A DNA stretch of 64,000 nucleotides, taken from contig NZ_VFME01000001.1 in NCBI RefSeq assembly GCF_006714895.1, forward strand, positions 3,162,001-3,226,000. Direction: 5' to 3'. The notes under the pieces are model-generated. The model was given only the letters and a program-made list of their open reading frames with translations. It was not told where the DNA came from and did no database searches. Shown here in pieces: positions 42,890-51,387 of the stretch. The translations under genes were made by a program, and so were the position numbers. Position 1 is the first letter of the stretch. Every line of letters starts with the position of its first letter. This stretch comes from Gramella sp. Hel_I_59 (GTDB lineage: Bacteria > Bacteroidota > Bacteroidia > Flavobacteriales > Flavobacteriaceae).

Positions 42890-44353
42890 ATGCTAAAGCA
42901 ACAATTAAATTTTAAACTATCTCAAAAGCTCTCTCCACAACAAATCCAGTTGATGAAGCTTATTCAATTGCCTACCCAGGCTTTTGAGCAGCGTATCAAA
43001 CAGGAAATGGAAGAGAACCCGGCGCTGGAGGATGGAAAGGAAGATCGTGTCGACGAATATGATGATATAGCTAATGATAATTCAGACGATGAATACGATA
43101 CCGATAGTGAAAGTATTGAGACTGAAATAGACGTTGATGAATACTTGAGTGATGATGAAATTCCAAGTTATCGACTGAATGCTAATAACTACAGTGCAGA
43201 TGATGAAGACAAGCAGGTGCCTTATGCCGCTGGAACTTCATTTACGCAACATTTGAAAACTCAGTTAAGCACGATAAGACTCGATGATATTGAGCAGGAT
43301 ATCGCAGAATTCCTGGTGGGTAGTGTTGACGAAAGCGGATATATTAGAAGAAGCATTCAGGATATTGTAGATGATCTTGCGTTCACCCAGAATATTTACA
43401 CAGACGAGGAAACGGTTGAAAAAGTCCTTAAAAAAGTACAACGTCTCGATCCTGCTGGTGTTGGTGCGCGAAGTCTTGAAGAATGCTTGATCATTCAGCT
43501 AAACCGCAGAGAATCCACAAGACAAGTGGAACTAGCCAAAGATCTACTGGAACGCTCTTTTGATCATTTCAGTAAAAAACATTACAACAAACTTCTTACC
43601 CGTCATGATATAAGCGAGGACGATCTTCGTGAGGCTATAGATGTGATTGAACATTTAAATCCTAAGCCTGGTGGAGCCTATTCTGGAAACACCAGAATGG
43701 TTGAGCATGTAATACCAGATTTCACCATCAAAATAGAAGATGGTGATCTACAGTTGAGCCTGAATGGTAGAAATGCTCCTGAAATGCATATTTCTAGGGA
43801 TTACAGTAACATGCTTAAAGGTTACAAGGAATCCAAGGAAAAGACAAAGGCACAGAAGGATGCCGTTATGTTTATTAAACAAAAGCTAGATGCCGCAAAA
43901 TGGTTTATTGAAGCTATTAAACAGAGACAGCAAACGCTTATGGTGACTATGAGTTCGATCATGAATTACCAGAAAGAATACTTTCTTTCTGGAGATGAAC
44001 GGAATCTAAGACCCATGATCTTAAAAGATATTGCAGATGAAATTGAGATGGACGTTTCTACAGTCTCAAGAGTAGCCAATTCCAAATATGTTGACACTCC
44101 TTACGGGACCAAACTTATTAAAGAGTTCTTTTCTGAATCGATGACCAATGATCAGGGTGAAGAAGTATCTACAAGAGAAATAAAAAAGATCCTGGAAATG
44201 TCAATAGAAGAAGAGGATAAAAGAAAACCTCTTACAGATGAAAAGCTAGCTAAGGTCCTGAAAAGCAAAGGCTATCCTATTGCCAGAAGAACGGTTGCGA
44301 AATATCGCGAACAACTGGATATTCCTGTAGCAAGATTGCGAAAAGAGATCTAA
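42890..44353 (+). CDS. rpoN: RNA polymerase sigma-54 factor
   Basis: 487 aa. Region I: LKLSQKLSPQQIQLMKLIQLP-like Gln/Leu-rich start (activator contact). Acidic region II (DEYDDIANDNSDDEYDTDSE). Core-binding region III and the DNA-binding helix-turn-helix DIADEIEMDVSTVSRVANSK; the RpoN box ARRTVAKYRE near the end. ATG 42890 gives the conserved start; an upstream frame extension overlaps the promoter. No bacterial enhancer-binding partner is in the window. Confidence 0.97.
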   Translation: MLKQQLNFKLSQKLSPQQIQLMKLIQLPTQAFEQRIKQEMEENPALEDGKEDRVDEYDDIANDNSDDEYDTDSESIETEIDVDEYLSDDEIPSYRLNANNYSADDEDKQVPYAAGTSFTQHLKTQLSTIRLDDIEQDIAEFLVGSVDESGYIRRSIQDIVDDLAFTQNIYTDEETVEKVLKKVQRLDPAGVGARSLEECLIIQLNRRESTRQVELAKDLLERSFDHFSKKHYNKLLTRHDISEDDLREAIDVIEHLNPKPGGAYSGNTRMVEHVIPDFTIKIEDGDLQLSLNGRNAPEMHISRDYSNMLKGYKESKEKTKAQKDAVMFIKQKLDAAKWFIEAIKQRQQTLMVTMSSIMNYQKEYFLSGDERNLRPMILKDIADEIEMDVSTVSRVANSKYVDTPYGTKLIKEFFSESMTNDQGEEVSTREIKKILEMSIEEEDKRKPLTDEKLAKVLKSKGYPIARRTVAKYREQLDIPVARLRKEI

Positions 44354-44991
44354 TGAAAATCCTGCTTAGGCTTTCCTCATACGTATTCCATCCCTTGTGG
44401 ATGCCATTCTTTGGAAGTCTGTTTTACTTTATTTTTATACCAAGGTATTTTCCAGACGAGATCGTGAAGGCTAAATTAATGGCAATAGCGATCATTACGA
44501 TATTCATCCCGGTAGTATTCTATTTTTTACTGAAGAATCTTGGAAAGGCAGAGTCGGTTTTTCTGGAGAAAGTTGAAGAAAGGCGCTGGCCACTATTCTT
44601 CTTTTGCTTGTTAATATTGATGGTTTTACATCAAATCTTGAACTTCTATAATTACCCCGGACTTTATTATTACTTCGCAGGCATACTTATTTCTACTCTA
44701 TTAGCTTATACCTTGAGCTGGTTCAGGCTTAAAGTCAGTTTGCATATGATGGGAATCACCGGTCTATTAATGTTCGTTACCGGCTTCTGTATTTACTTTC
44801 ACCTTTACTACATTTATACCGTGGCTTTTCTTATCATCGCCTGCGGACTTACAGCATCATCGAGGCTTTATTTTAAAGCCCATACAAACTCAGAACTATG
44901 GCTGGGAAGTCTAATAGGTTTAGGACCACAATTACTCCTATTCAATCTCTGGTTTACAGAATATAGAATGTCAGACCTATTTTTAAAGTAG
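44353..44991 (+). CDS. Polytopic membrane protein, possible PAP2-like
   Basis: 212 aa with about six helices. The start FHPLWMPFFGSLFYF and the later SLHMMGITGLLMFV and AHTNSELWLGSLIG (His ... Glu) resemble the catalytic-side motifs of PAP2-type lipid phosphatases, though the usual SGH motif is not intact. It overlaps the rpoN stop by one base (TAATG). The last 38 nt overlap the convergent porin-like gene. Confidence 0.65.
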   Translation: MKILLRLSSYVFHPLWMPFFGSLFYFIFIPRYFPDEIVKAKLMAIAIITIFIPVVFYFLLKNLGKAESVFLEKVEERRWPLFFFCLLILMVLHQILNFYNYPGLYYYFAGILISTLLAYTLSWFRLKVSLHMMGITGLLMFVTGFCIYFHLYYIYTVAFLIIACGLTASSRLYFKAHTNSELWLGSLIGLGPQLLLFNLWFTEYRMSDLFLK

Positions 44992-45670
44992 ATACATCCA
45001 AAGATTCATTCTGAAGTGAAGCGTCTTTGAAAAAAGGGATCAAAGAATAGTAGAAATGAAAGTTGAATGTGTTGTAACCAAAGGTAAAAGTTGCTCCAGC
45101 CCGGAATTTATTCAGTTCTGAAAGATCATTTATAACACTCTGTTCTGCGTCATCTTTATAATTACTTCGGAAGTTATAAATATACCCTAAACGAACACCG
45201 GTATATATCCTCCAGAACTTATAAGATTCTGATGTTGAAGTACGCCATCTAAATTCAAAAGGCAATTCGAACTGTTGTGTCGTATAGCGATTGGTATCAT
45301 AATCTATGTCTTCTAAGGATTGAAATTCTGTGACACCGGAAGCAGACTTAGTAATACGCAAATTCTGACCATAACTATCAATTCCCCAACCAATCCCAAG
45401 ACCGAGAGCTATGTTTCTACGTTCATTTAAAGGTATATCCCGAATTACCCCCAGGTTTATACCTCCGGAAAAACTTTCCTGAGAAACTGCTTCAGGTTTA
45501 TTCGTGATCAAATTAAAACTAAAACCGACGTAGAATTGATCCTCTCTGTAAAGGCTGTCTATGGTAAAGGGTACTGAATCCGGGATCTTATACTGCCGCT
45601 CATCTTCCTGCGCAATTGAGAGTACAGGAAAAAGTAATGTTAAGGTAAGAATGATCAGTTTGATCCTCAT
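44954..45670 (-). CDS. Outer-membrane beta-barrel (porin-family) protein
   Basis: 238 aa with signal peptide (KLIILTLTLLFPVLSIAQ). Eight-stranded-barrel-like alternation: QFYVGFSFNLITN, GGINLGVIRDI, IALGLGIGWGIDSYG, QQFELPFEFRWRTS, YTGVRLGYIYNFR, RAGATFTFGYNTFNFHFYYS, and final LKIGLTFYIL. Function is unknown; related to PorT-family annotations but the T9SS PorT identity is not supported. Its 3' end overlaps the convergent membrane-protein gene by 38 nt. Confidence 0.78.
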   Translation of the reverse strand: MRIKLIILTLTLLFPVLSIAQEDERQYKIPDSVPFTIDSLYREDQFYVGFSFNLITNKPEAVSQESFSGGINLGVIRDIPLNERRNIALGLGIGWGIDSYGQNLRITKSASGVTEFQSLEDIDYDTNRYTTQQFELPFEFRWRTSTSESYKFWRIYTGVRLGYIYNFRSNYKDDAEQSVINDLSELNKFRAGATFTFGYNTFNFHFYYSLIPFFKDASLQNESLDVSTLKIGLTFYIL

Positions 45671-45693
45671 GGTTTATAATAAGCTATAAATAT

Positions 45694-45730
45694 AAAAAAC
45701 ATCCTGCCTGGTTTTACCCGGACAGGATGC
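45694..45730 (-). terminator. Intrinsic terminator after the exbB-exbD operon
   Basis: Minus-strand stem GCATCCTG/CAGGATG (45700-45706 with 45723-45729, plus an inner partial stem) followed by T6 (A-run 45694-45699 on the plus strand). Confidence 0.8.
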
Positions 45731-45755
45731 TTTCTATAATTAAATTGAAAAGATA

Positions 45756-46238
45756 TTAGTTAACGTTCTTACCAGCTTCTCCCTTTTTGGTAGTATAGTT
45801 GATCTTCAACGCTTCTGCTTTTCTTAGTTCCTGCTTGATATCAGATACAAGCCCCATATTGGTTTCTTCATCTACTTTTAGAGCAGTAGTAAGATATGGA
45901 ACTAGTTCTTCACGCTTAGATTCCCTTTCAGCGTAGATAAATTTCTGCACTTCTTCAACACTAGCGAATTTATCATTCAATTGAATTCTAGCTTCAGTAC
46001 CATACTTAGCCTGGTATCTCTCGCTTGGTTTCCCTGCATAGATATACATGATCAAATCCTTCTTATCCAATTTTTCCACCTGATCTGCAAAAGGTAAATT
46101 ATTTTGAATCATTAAAGTATTGTCACGCATTACAGTTGCCACCATAAAGAAGAACAATAGCATAAAAACGATATCAGGCAAAGATGCCGTGTTTACAGCA
46201 GGCAACTCTCCAGATTTCTTCTTTTTAAACTTTGACAT
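45756..46238 (-). CDS. ExbD/TolR-type biopolymer transport protein (second copy)
   Basis: 160 aa: one transmembrane helix near the N-terminus with the essential membrane Asp (SLPDIVFMLLFFFMVATVM), then a periplasmic domain. Part of the proton-driven motor that energises TonB. It follows a longer ExbD paralogue by 27 bp. The short helix-adjacent Lys-rich KFKKKKSGELPAV start is typical of Bacteroidota ExbD. Confidence 0.92.
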   Translation of the reverse strand: MSKFKKKKSGELPAVNTASLPDIVFMLLFFFMVATVMRDNTLMIQNNLPFADQVEKLDKKDLIMYIYAGKPSERYQAKYGTEARIQLNDKFASVEEVQKFIYAERESKREELVPYLTTALKVDEETNMGLVSDIKQELRKAEALKINYTTKKGEAGKNVN

Positions 46239-46265
46239 AATTTAAGTCGTTTTCTTTATTTAGTT

Positions 46266-46874
46266 CTAACTCGTTGGTTCGGCTTCAGATAATTTCTGAG
46301 GGATCATATCAGATATCACATCGATCTTTTCCTTCAAAGCTTCTTTATCACCAGTATACCTTGGATCGTTATAATTACTCTCCATTTTCGTGAAGGTTGT
46401 TCCATACATTCTTTGAGCTTCACGATCTCTAAGCTGATTGTATGCAGCTACAAGTTCGTTCTGTACAGCTATATATGTTCCATATTCAGTCCCACGGTTA
46501 TTGACCAAAGAAATGATGGCTTTTTGTGGGTTCACAGAAGATCCTGAATCTTTAGGACCTTGACAAAAACTACATGCTTCGTCTCCAGTACCTCCTCCAT
46601 TATCAAGAAATTCAACAGCTGCTGCACGCAGTTCTCCAATTTCCATGCTCTCATCCTCAACCAGCAGCTCGTTATTACTGTTCACAAGCACCGTAAAGAT
46701 GTTACGTTGTTTAATAACCGGAGGATCCTGCTCTTCAGGTTGCCATGGCGGTAATTTCCTGCTTATTCCGCTATCTGTCTCAATGGTAGTTGTTACCAGA
46801 AAGAAGATTAGAAGTAAGAAGGCGATATCTGCCATAGACCCGGCATTCACTTCCGGTGCTGATCTCTTTGCCAT
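46266..46874 (-). CDS. ExbD/TolR-type biopolymer transport protein (first, longer copy)
   Basis: 202 aa: MADIAFLLLIFFLVTTTIE carries the conserved Asp in its only transmembrane helix. The periplasmic part is longer than in the second copy and contains an insertion with two cysteines (ACSFCQG, ~residues 100-106) that could form a disulfide. Together with ExbB and the second ExbD it would couple proton flow to TonB action. Confidence 0.92.
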   Translation of the reverse strand: MAKRSAPEVNAGSMADIAFLLLIFFLVTTTIETDSGISRKLPPWQPEEQDPPVIKQRNIFTVLVNSNNELLVEDESMEIGELRAAAVEFLDNGGGTGDEACSFCQGPKDSGSSVNPQKAIISLVNNRGTEYGTYIAVQNELVAAYNQLRDREAQRMYGTTFTKMESNYNDPRYTGDKEALKEKIDVISDMIPQKLSEAEPTS

Positions 46875-46875
46875 A

Positions 46876-47313
46876 TTATTTAGCTAGTTTTTTTATTCCG
46901 GAGAATACCATTGCAGCAATCGCGATTCCTGCAAGTATATAGAAGGTAATTAATCCTGCGCCCACCCAGTGATCACCAGATGCAGACAGCATAGTACCAT
47001 CTTTCAATTGAGTTGCCTCACCATCACTTAATACATAAGCGACAATAATGATCACTGCAAAAGATCCCACGGCAATAATTGTGTTCTTAATATTTCCTCT
47101 GAATAAACCTACGATCACAAAGATAGCAACTAATACAACTACAGCTGCAAGAACTAGATACGCTATCCACATGTAAGGGTCTAAATGACTCCCCTGTAAG
47201 TCTGCCGAGGCTTTTATTGCGTCTCCGCCTGTAACGATTATCCTTCCTAAAAGGATCAATCCCACGACACCAATGACCAGTGCCAGATATTTTAATACTT
47301 TATGTAAAGTCAT
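46876..47313 (-). CDS. Small polytopic membrane protein in the exb operon
   Basis: 145 aa with four hydrophobic helices (LKYLALVIGVVGLILLGRII, WIAYLVLAAVVVLVAIFVIV, TIIAVGSFAVIIIVAYVLS, LITFYILAGIAIAAMVFSGI). No domain recognised. It sits between exbB and exbD with 1- and 13-bp spacings, a position kept in Bacteroidota exb operons as far as I recall; an accessory subunit is plausible. Confidence 0.8.
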   Translation of the reverse strand: MTLHKVLKYLALVIGVVGLILLGRIIVTGGDAIKASADLQGSHLDPYMWIAYLVLAAVVVLVAIFVIVGLFRGNIKNTIIAVGSFAVIIIVAYVLSDGEATQLKDGTMLSASGDHWVGAGLITFYILAGIAIAAMVFSGIKKLAK

Positions 47314-47326
47314 AATTTACGTTGTC

Positions 47327-48130
47327 TTAGATTCGTTTTTTATTCTTGTAAGCTACCAACATATCGATAAGAAGAATAGATGCATCTTCCATATCATTTA
47401 CAATGCTATCAATCTTAGCAATGATATAGTTGTAGAAAATCTGAAGAATAATCGCAACGATCAAACCAAATACTGTTGTAAGAAGTGCTACTTTAATACC
47501 ACCTGCCACAAGTGAAGGCTGCATATCTCCAGCTGCTTCAATACGGTCAAAAGCTTGAATCATCCCGATTACAGTACCCATGAAACCAAGCATTGGTGCA
47601 AGTGCAATAAATAAAGATACCCAAGATACATTCTTCTCAAGCTGTCCCATTTGAACACCACCGTAAGCAACTACTGCTTTCTCAGCAGCTTCGATGCTTT
47701 CATCTGCTCTATCAAGACCCTGATAGTAAATTGAAGCAACAGGCCCTTTTGTATTTCTACAAACTTCCTTAGCAGCCTCGATACCACCACTATGAAGTGC
47801 GTCCTCAACATCCTGAGCTAACTTCTTAGTATTCGTAGTAGATAGGTTTAAAAAGATAATTCTCTCAATGGCAATAGCCAAACCAAGAATTAAACACAAA
47901 AGTACGATCCCCATAAATTCCGGACCACCTTCGATGAAACGTTTTTTAAGCTCCTGGTGGAAACCAAGGTCTTCTTCTTCCAGTTCATCACCGGCCATTG
48001 CTTCTTCGTCATCCTGTACAAAGCTCACAATCGTTCCTGGCAAATTATTCGTACCGTTAGCCGCCTGTAGATTATAGGTTCCAAGAACCGTAATCGCGGC
48101 GATTACCAAAATAGAAAATAATCTTTTCAT
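47327..48130 (-). CDS. MotA/TolQ/ExbB proton channel family protein
   Basis: 267 aa. An N-terminal signal-like helix (LFSILVIAAITVLGTYNLQA) precedes the usual three-helix ExbB core: FMGIVLLCLILGLAIAIERI, WVSLFIALAPMLGFMGTVIG (the conserved channel helix) and GGIKVALLTTVFGLIVAIIL. Forms the stator ring with ExbD. Directly downstream of tRNA-Ser. Confidence 0.95.
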   Translation of the reverse strand: MKRLFSILVIAAITVLGTYNLQAANGTNNLPGTIVSFVQDDEEAMAGDELEEEDLGFHQELKKRFIEGGPEFMGIVLLCLILGLAIAIERIIFLNLSTTNTKKLAQDVEDALHSGGIEAAKEVCRNTKGPVASIYYQGLDRADESIEAAEKAVVAYGGVQMGQLEKNVSWVSLFIALAPMLGFMGTVIGMIQAFDRIEAAGDMQPSLVAGGIKVALLTTVFGLIVAIILQIFYNYIIAKIDSIVNDMEDASILLIDMLVAYKNKKRI

Positions 48131-48195
48131 TACTGTTTGTCTTAATTTAATTAGTTAAAGGTTAAAGATATAAATTATTTTAAATAAACACTTAG

Positions 48196-48283
48196 CAGAG
48201 AGGAAGGGATTCGAACCCTCGATACGCTTGTGACGTATACACACTTTCCAGGCGTGCGCCTTCGACCACTCGGCCACCTCTCT
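48196..48283 (-). tRNA. tRNA-Ser(GGA)
   Basis: 88-nt class II tRNA on the minus strand: acceptor AGAGAGG/CCTCTCT plus discriminator G, D-arm TGGCCGAGTGGTCGAAGGC, anticodon loop CTGGAAA (GGA at 48247-48249, reads TCC/TCT), long variable arm ACGTCACAAGCGTAT-type stem, and T-arm GGGTTCGAATCCC. CCA is not encoded. A long variable arm is expected for Ser. Confidence 0.97.
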
Positions 48284-48347
48284 GTATTTGTTAGGCTCGG
48301 CAAATAACGAAAAAAATAATTACCCGTCAAGAAACCCGCCATTAATT

Positions 48348-49376
48348 TTAAGACATTTCACCTCGAAGGGAGGTTTCGAAGATCGTTTTGAAAACTTTTG
48401 GAGATAAGTCTTTACCTATCAGGTACATTAGTTTACTTACCGCAGCTTCGGTAGTGATATCCTTTCCGGAAACCACCCCTACTTTCTTAAGACCTACACT
48501 GGTTTCATACTGTCCCATGTTCACACTTCCTGCTACGCATTGCGTCACATTGACCACAAAAAGCCCTTCTTTTATTTTCTTCCGAAGAAGTTCGAGAAAC
48601 CAGGATGTATTCGGCGCATTCCCGCTACCGTAAGTCTCTAACACCACTCCTTTTAGCCCAGGTTTGGCCAGAATATGCTCCACCGTGCTCTCGCTTATTC
48701 CCGGAAACATTTTTAATACGAGTATATTATCGTCAAAACCTGTATGTAATTTTGTTTTCTGCTTTCTATTGGGAGCCCAAAGTGCCTTATAATTAACCGA
48801 AAGATATACACCAGATTCGGCGAGAGCAGGATGATTCATGGAAGAAAATGCCTGAAAATGCTCGGCATTAATCTTTGTAGTCCTGTTCGCCCGGTATAAT
48901 TTGTACTCAAAATAAAGCCCAACTTCAGAAATAACTGGTTTTCCATTCTTTCTTAAACCTGCAACCTGAATACTTGTGATCAGGTTTTCCTTAGCATCTG
49001 TCCGCAAATCCCCGATAGGCAACTGCGAACCGGTGAAAATGATTGGCTTCGTTAGGTTTTCGAACATAAAACTCAGCGCTGAAGCGGTATATGACATGGT
49101 ATCACTCCCATGTAACACCACAAACCCATCGTAATCATCGAATCGTTCGTGGATCACATTTGCGATCTTGATCCAGTATTCGGGATTCATATTGGAGGAA
49201 TCGATAGGATCACCAAAGGTCATGGTTTCGATCTCATGCTCAAGAATCTTCAATTCCGGGATGTTATGCAAAAGCTCATCAAAATTGAAAGCTTTTAGCG
49301 CACCAGTCTCATAATCCTTGATCATCCCAATGGTACCACCGGTATAAACAAGTAGTATCTTGGAATTATCCTTCAT
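48348..49376 (-). CDS. Type I L-asparaginase
   Basis: 342 aa cytosolic enzyme converting asparagine to aspartate and ammonia. Catalytic Thr motifs VYTGGTIGMIKD (~residue 10) and VLHGSDTMSYTASALS (~85-100). No signal peptide, which favours the cytosolic type I. Its ATG overlaps the 3' end of the acyltransferase gene by 11 nt. Confidence 0.93.
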   Translation of the reverse strand: MKDNSKILLVYTGGTIGMIKDYETGALKAFNFDELLHNIPELKILEHEIETMTFGDPIDSSNMNPEYWIKIANVIHERFDDYDGFVVLHGSDTMSYTASALSFMFENLTKPIIFTGSQLPIGDLRTDAKENLITSIQVAGLRKNGKPVISEVGLYFEYKLYRANRTTKINAEHFQAFSSMNHPALAESGVYLSVNYKALWAPNRKQKTKLHTGFDDNILVLKMFPGISESTVEHILAKPGLKGVVLETYGSGNAPNTSWFLELLRKKIKEGLFVVNVTQCVAGSVNMGQYETSVGLKKVGVVSGKDITTEAAVSKLMYLIGKDLSPKVFKTIFETSLRGEMS

Positions 49377-50499
49377 TAAGTCCCAGTTTATTGATTACAG
49401 GATTCGCATACATTAACAGGTAACTATTCAAAGCCAGCGGATTTTTGACATCCACACGTCTGCTAACTCTACGGTCAAACTGTCTTTTCTCCTTTTCTGT
49501 GTATTTATCTGTAAAACGCTCCTCATTTCTTAGTAGATCACAGGCTATATAGTTCGATGGCCATAACTTATAATTCTTATGGATCGCTTTATCAATGAGT
49601 TTGGAAACTGCCTGAAGCTGATCATTGACTGAAAGATTCTGCTCACGAATATAATCCAGGTCTGCTGAAGTGATCACTTCGCCCGCATTCAGGCGTATTC
49701 TACCTTTTTGACCCATCGCGCCCTGCATGATACTATTAAAGTCTTCATTGGCGCTTTTCTTATATTCCTCCTGCATTCTTTTTGCCAGTACTTCCGGCAT
49801 CTTCAGCATATCTGTAGGATCGAATTCATAAGAAATGGAAACCGGTACGATCTTGATCTTAGCCAGGTAATCGAGAAGATCCAGGTCACCTTTGGCCATC
49901 CCGATCATCTTGAGAACACCCTGTTGGGTCACATCATTACCATCTTTGGTTCGCCCTTCTCTTTGCGCCATCCAGATCGATCTTGAGTCTTCCAGTAATC
50001 CTCTCGTATATTCTGAAAGTCGCATGGAACTTTTAAGCATCTCACGCGGACTCTGATTTCGAAGAACCAGAAAATTTCGATTTAACTTTGCCAGGGCAGC
50101 AAGGAAAGGTTTCTGTACCAGATTATCGCCAATAGCTGAAGCCGTCATCACCAGGTCATGGTTGTATAGCGTATAATTAAGCAACGAAGTATCTAACAGA
50201 ATATCCCTGTGATTGGAAATATAGAAGTATGATTCATCCTGATCAAGTTTATCAAAACCACGGTCACTAAGACCCTCACTGGTTTTCTCCAGAACTTTCT
50301 CTACACTATAGTAAATTACCTTGCTTTGAAAATCCTTAATAGAATAGCAATCTGCGAGTATGGTCCTGATCTCGTCATATTCCAGATCGGGAAAGGTAAA
50401 TTGCAGAAGCGCCTTTACCATGGGATGTTTCACATACTGCTGCAAAGCAGGATTTACCTCTTCATCGTCGTAAAAACGTATATCATCAAAATTTTGCAC
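49366..50499 (-). CDS. Lysophospholipid/glycerol-phosphate acyltransferase family protein
   Basis: 377 aa. The acyltransferase block I FYISNHRDILLDTSLL (NHxxxxD equivalent, ~residues 89-105) and the later WMAQREGRTKDGNDVTQQG (block III-like, EGR) are seen. Belongs to the PlsC/GPAT superfamily; makes phosphatidic acid-type lipids, acceptor uncertain. Upstream member of an overlapping pair with asparaginase. Confidence 0.85.
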   Translation of the reverse strand: MQNFDDIRFYDDEEVNPALQQYVKHPMVKALLQFTFPDLEYDEIRTILADCYSIKDFQSKVIYYSVEKVLEKTSEGLSDRGFDKLDQDESYFYISNHRDILLDTSLLNYTLYNHDLVMTASAIGDNLVQKPFLAALAKLNRNFLVLRNQSPREMLKSSMRLSEYTRGLLEDSRSIWMAQREGRTKDGNDVTQQGVLKMIGMAKGDLDLLDYLAKIKIVPVSISYEFDPTDMLKMPEVLAKRMQEEYKKSANEDFNSIMQGAMGQKGRIRLNAGEVITSADLDYIREQNLSVNDQLQAVSKLIDKAIHKNYKLWPSNYIACDLLRNEERFTDKYTEKEKRQFDRRVSRRVDVKNPLALNSYLLMYANPVINKLGLNEG

Positions 50500-50549
50500 C
50501 TATCTCTAATATTAGTTCAACAAATGAACAAAATTTATGTTTAACAGCT

Positions 50550-51317
50550 TTAGATTCCAAAGACTTCCTTTGAGTTTTTGGTAGTTACCTCCGCAATGGT
50601 CTCCACTGGGAGTTCATATATTTCCGCTAATTTCTCGGCAACCTTTAATATAAAGACAGGATCGTTTCTTTTTCCGCGGAAAGGTTTAGGAGCCAGGTAT
50701 GGAGCATCTGTCTCAAGAACAATCTGCTCTAGCGGAATTTGAGCCATGAATTTATCGATTCCACCATTTTTGAAAGTAACCACTCCGCCAATACCGAGTT
50801 TCATATTATAGGAAAGCGCCTGTTGCGCCTGCTCGAAATTCCCCGTAAAGCAATGAAAGATCCCAAAAAGATCATCACCTTTTTCTTCTTCTAATACTGA
50901 AAATACCTCATCAAAAGCATTACGACAATGAATAACAATTGGAAGTTTGTACTTTTTCGCAAGCTGTATCTGTCTTCTGAAAGCGTCCTGCTGAATTTCC
51001 AGCGTGGATTTATCCCAATACAGATCGATTCCAATTTCTCCTACAGCGTAAAATTTGCGCTTTGCAAGTTCCTCTTCTACATGCTTTAATTCATCTTCAT
51101 AATTCTCCTGCACATGAGTAGGATGTAATCCCATCATCAAAAATATGTTATCTGGAAATGCTTTTTCCAGCTCATACATACTTTGGGTAGTTTCTGAATC
51201 TATCGCCGGAATGAAAAAACGGGTCACGTTTTGAGCGATGGCATCCTGAATAAGTTGCTGCCGGTCGCCATCAAATGAGTCACTATATAAATGAGTGTGC
51301 GTATCTGTAACTGTCAT
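50550..51317 (-). CDS. TatD family hydrolase
   Basis: 255 aa metal-dependent hydrolase (DNase/amidohydrolase fold). Motifs: VTDTHTHLYSDSF (HxH), AVGEIGIDLYWDKS, PIVIHCRNAFDEV, GIFHCFTGNFEQA and VLETDAPYLAPKPFRGKRN. ATG 51317 gives the conserved start; an upstream extension has no support. TAnnTTTG lies immediately before it (51322-51329), so the mRNA may be nearly leaderless. Confidence 0.94.
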   Translation of the reverse strand: MTVTDTHTHLYSDSFDGDRQQLIQDAIAQNVTRFFIPAIDSETTQSMYELEKAFPDNIFLMMGLHPTHVQENYEDELKHVEEELAKRKFYAVGEIGIDLYWDKSTLEIQQDAFRRQIQLAKKYKLPIVIHCRNAFDEVFSVLEEEKGDDLFGIFHCFTGNFEQAQQALSYNMKLGIGGVVTFKNGGIDKFMAQIPLEQIVLETDAPYLAPKPFRGKRNDPVFILKVAEKLAEIYELPVETIAEVTTKNSKEVFGI

Positions 51318-51321
51318 ATCG

Positions 51322-51329
51322 CAAAAGTA
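51322..51329 (-). promoter_or_regulatory. Promoter -7 element (TACTTTTG) of the TatD gene
   Basis: Exact TAnnTTTG on the minus strand, only 4 nt before the ATG at 51317; the transcript would be leaderless or nearly so if this start is used. Confidence 0.45.
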
Positions 51330-51387
51330 AGATATGCGATACAATCATAAAACCAATTTAGCTGAAGTTCTTATTACTGAAAGGTTT

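Noticed and set aside
44954..45670. Identification of the beta-barrel protein as the T9SS component PorT/SprT
   Set aside because: Length is similar, but the N-terminal sequence does not match my recollection of PorT and no T9SS gene is adjacent.
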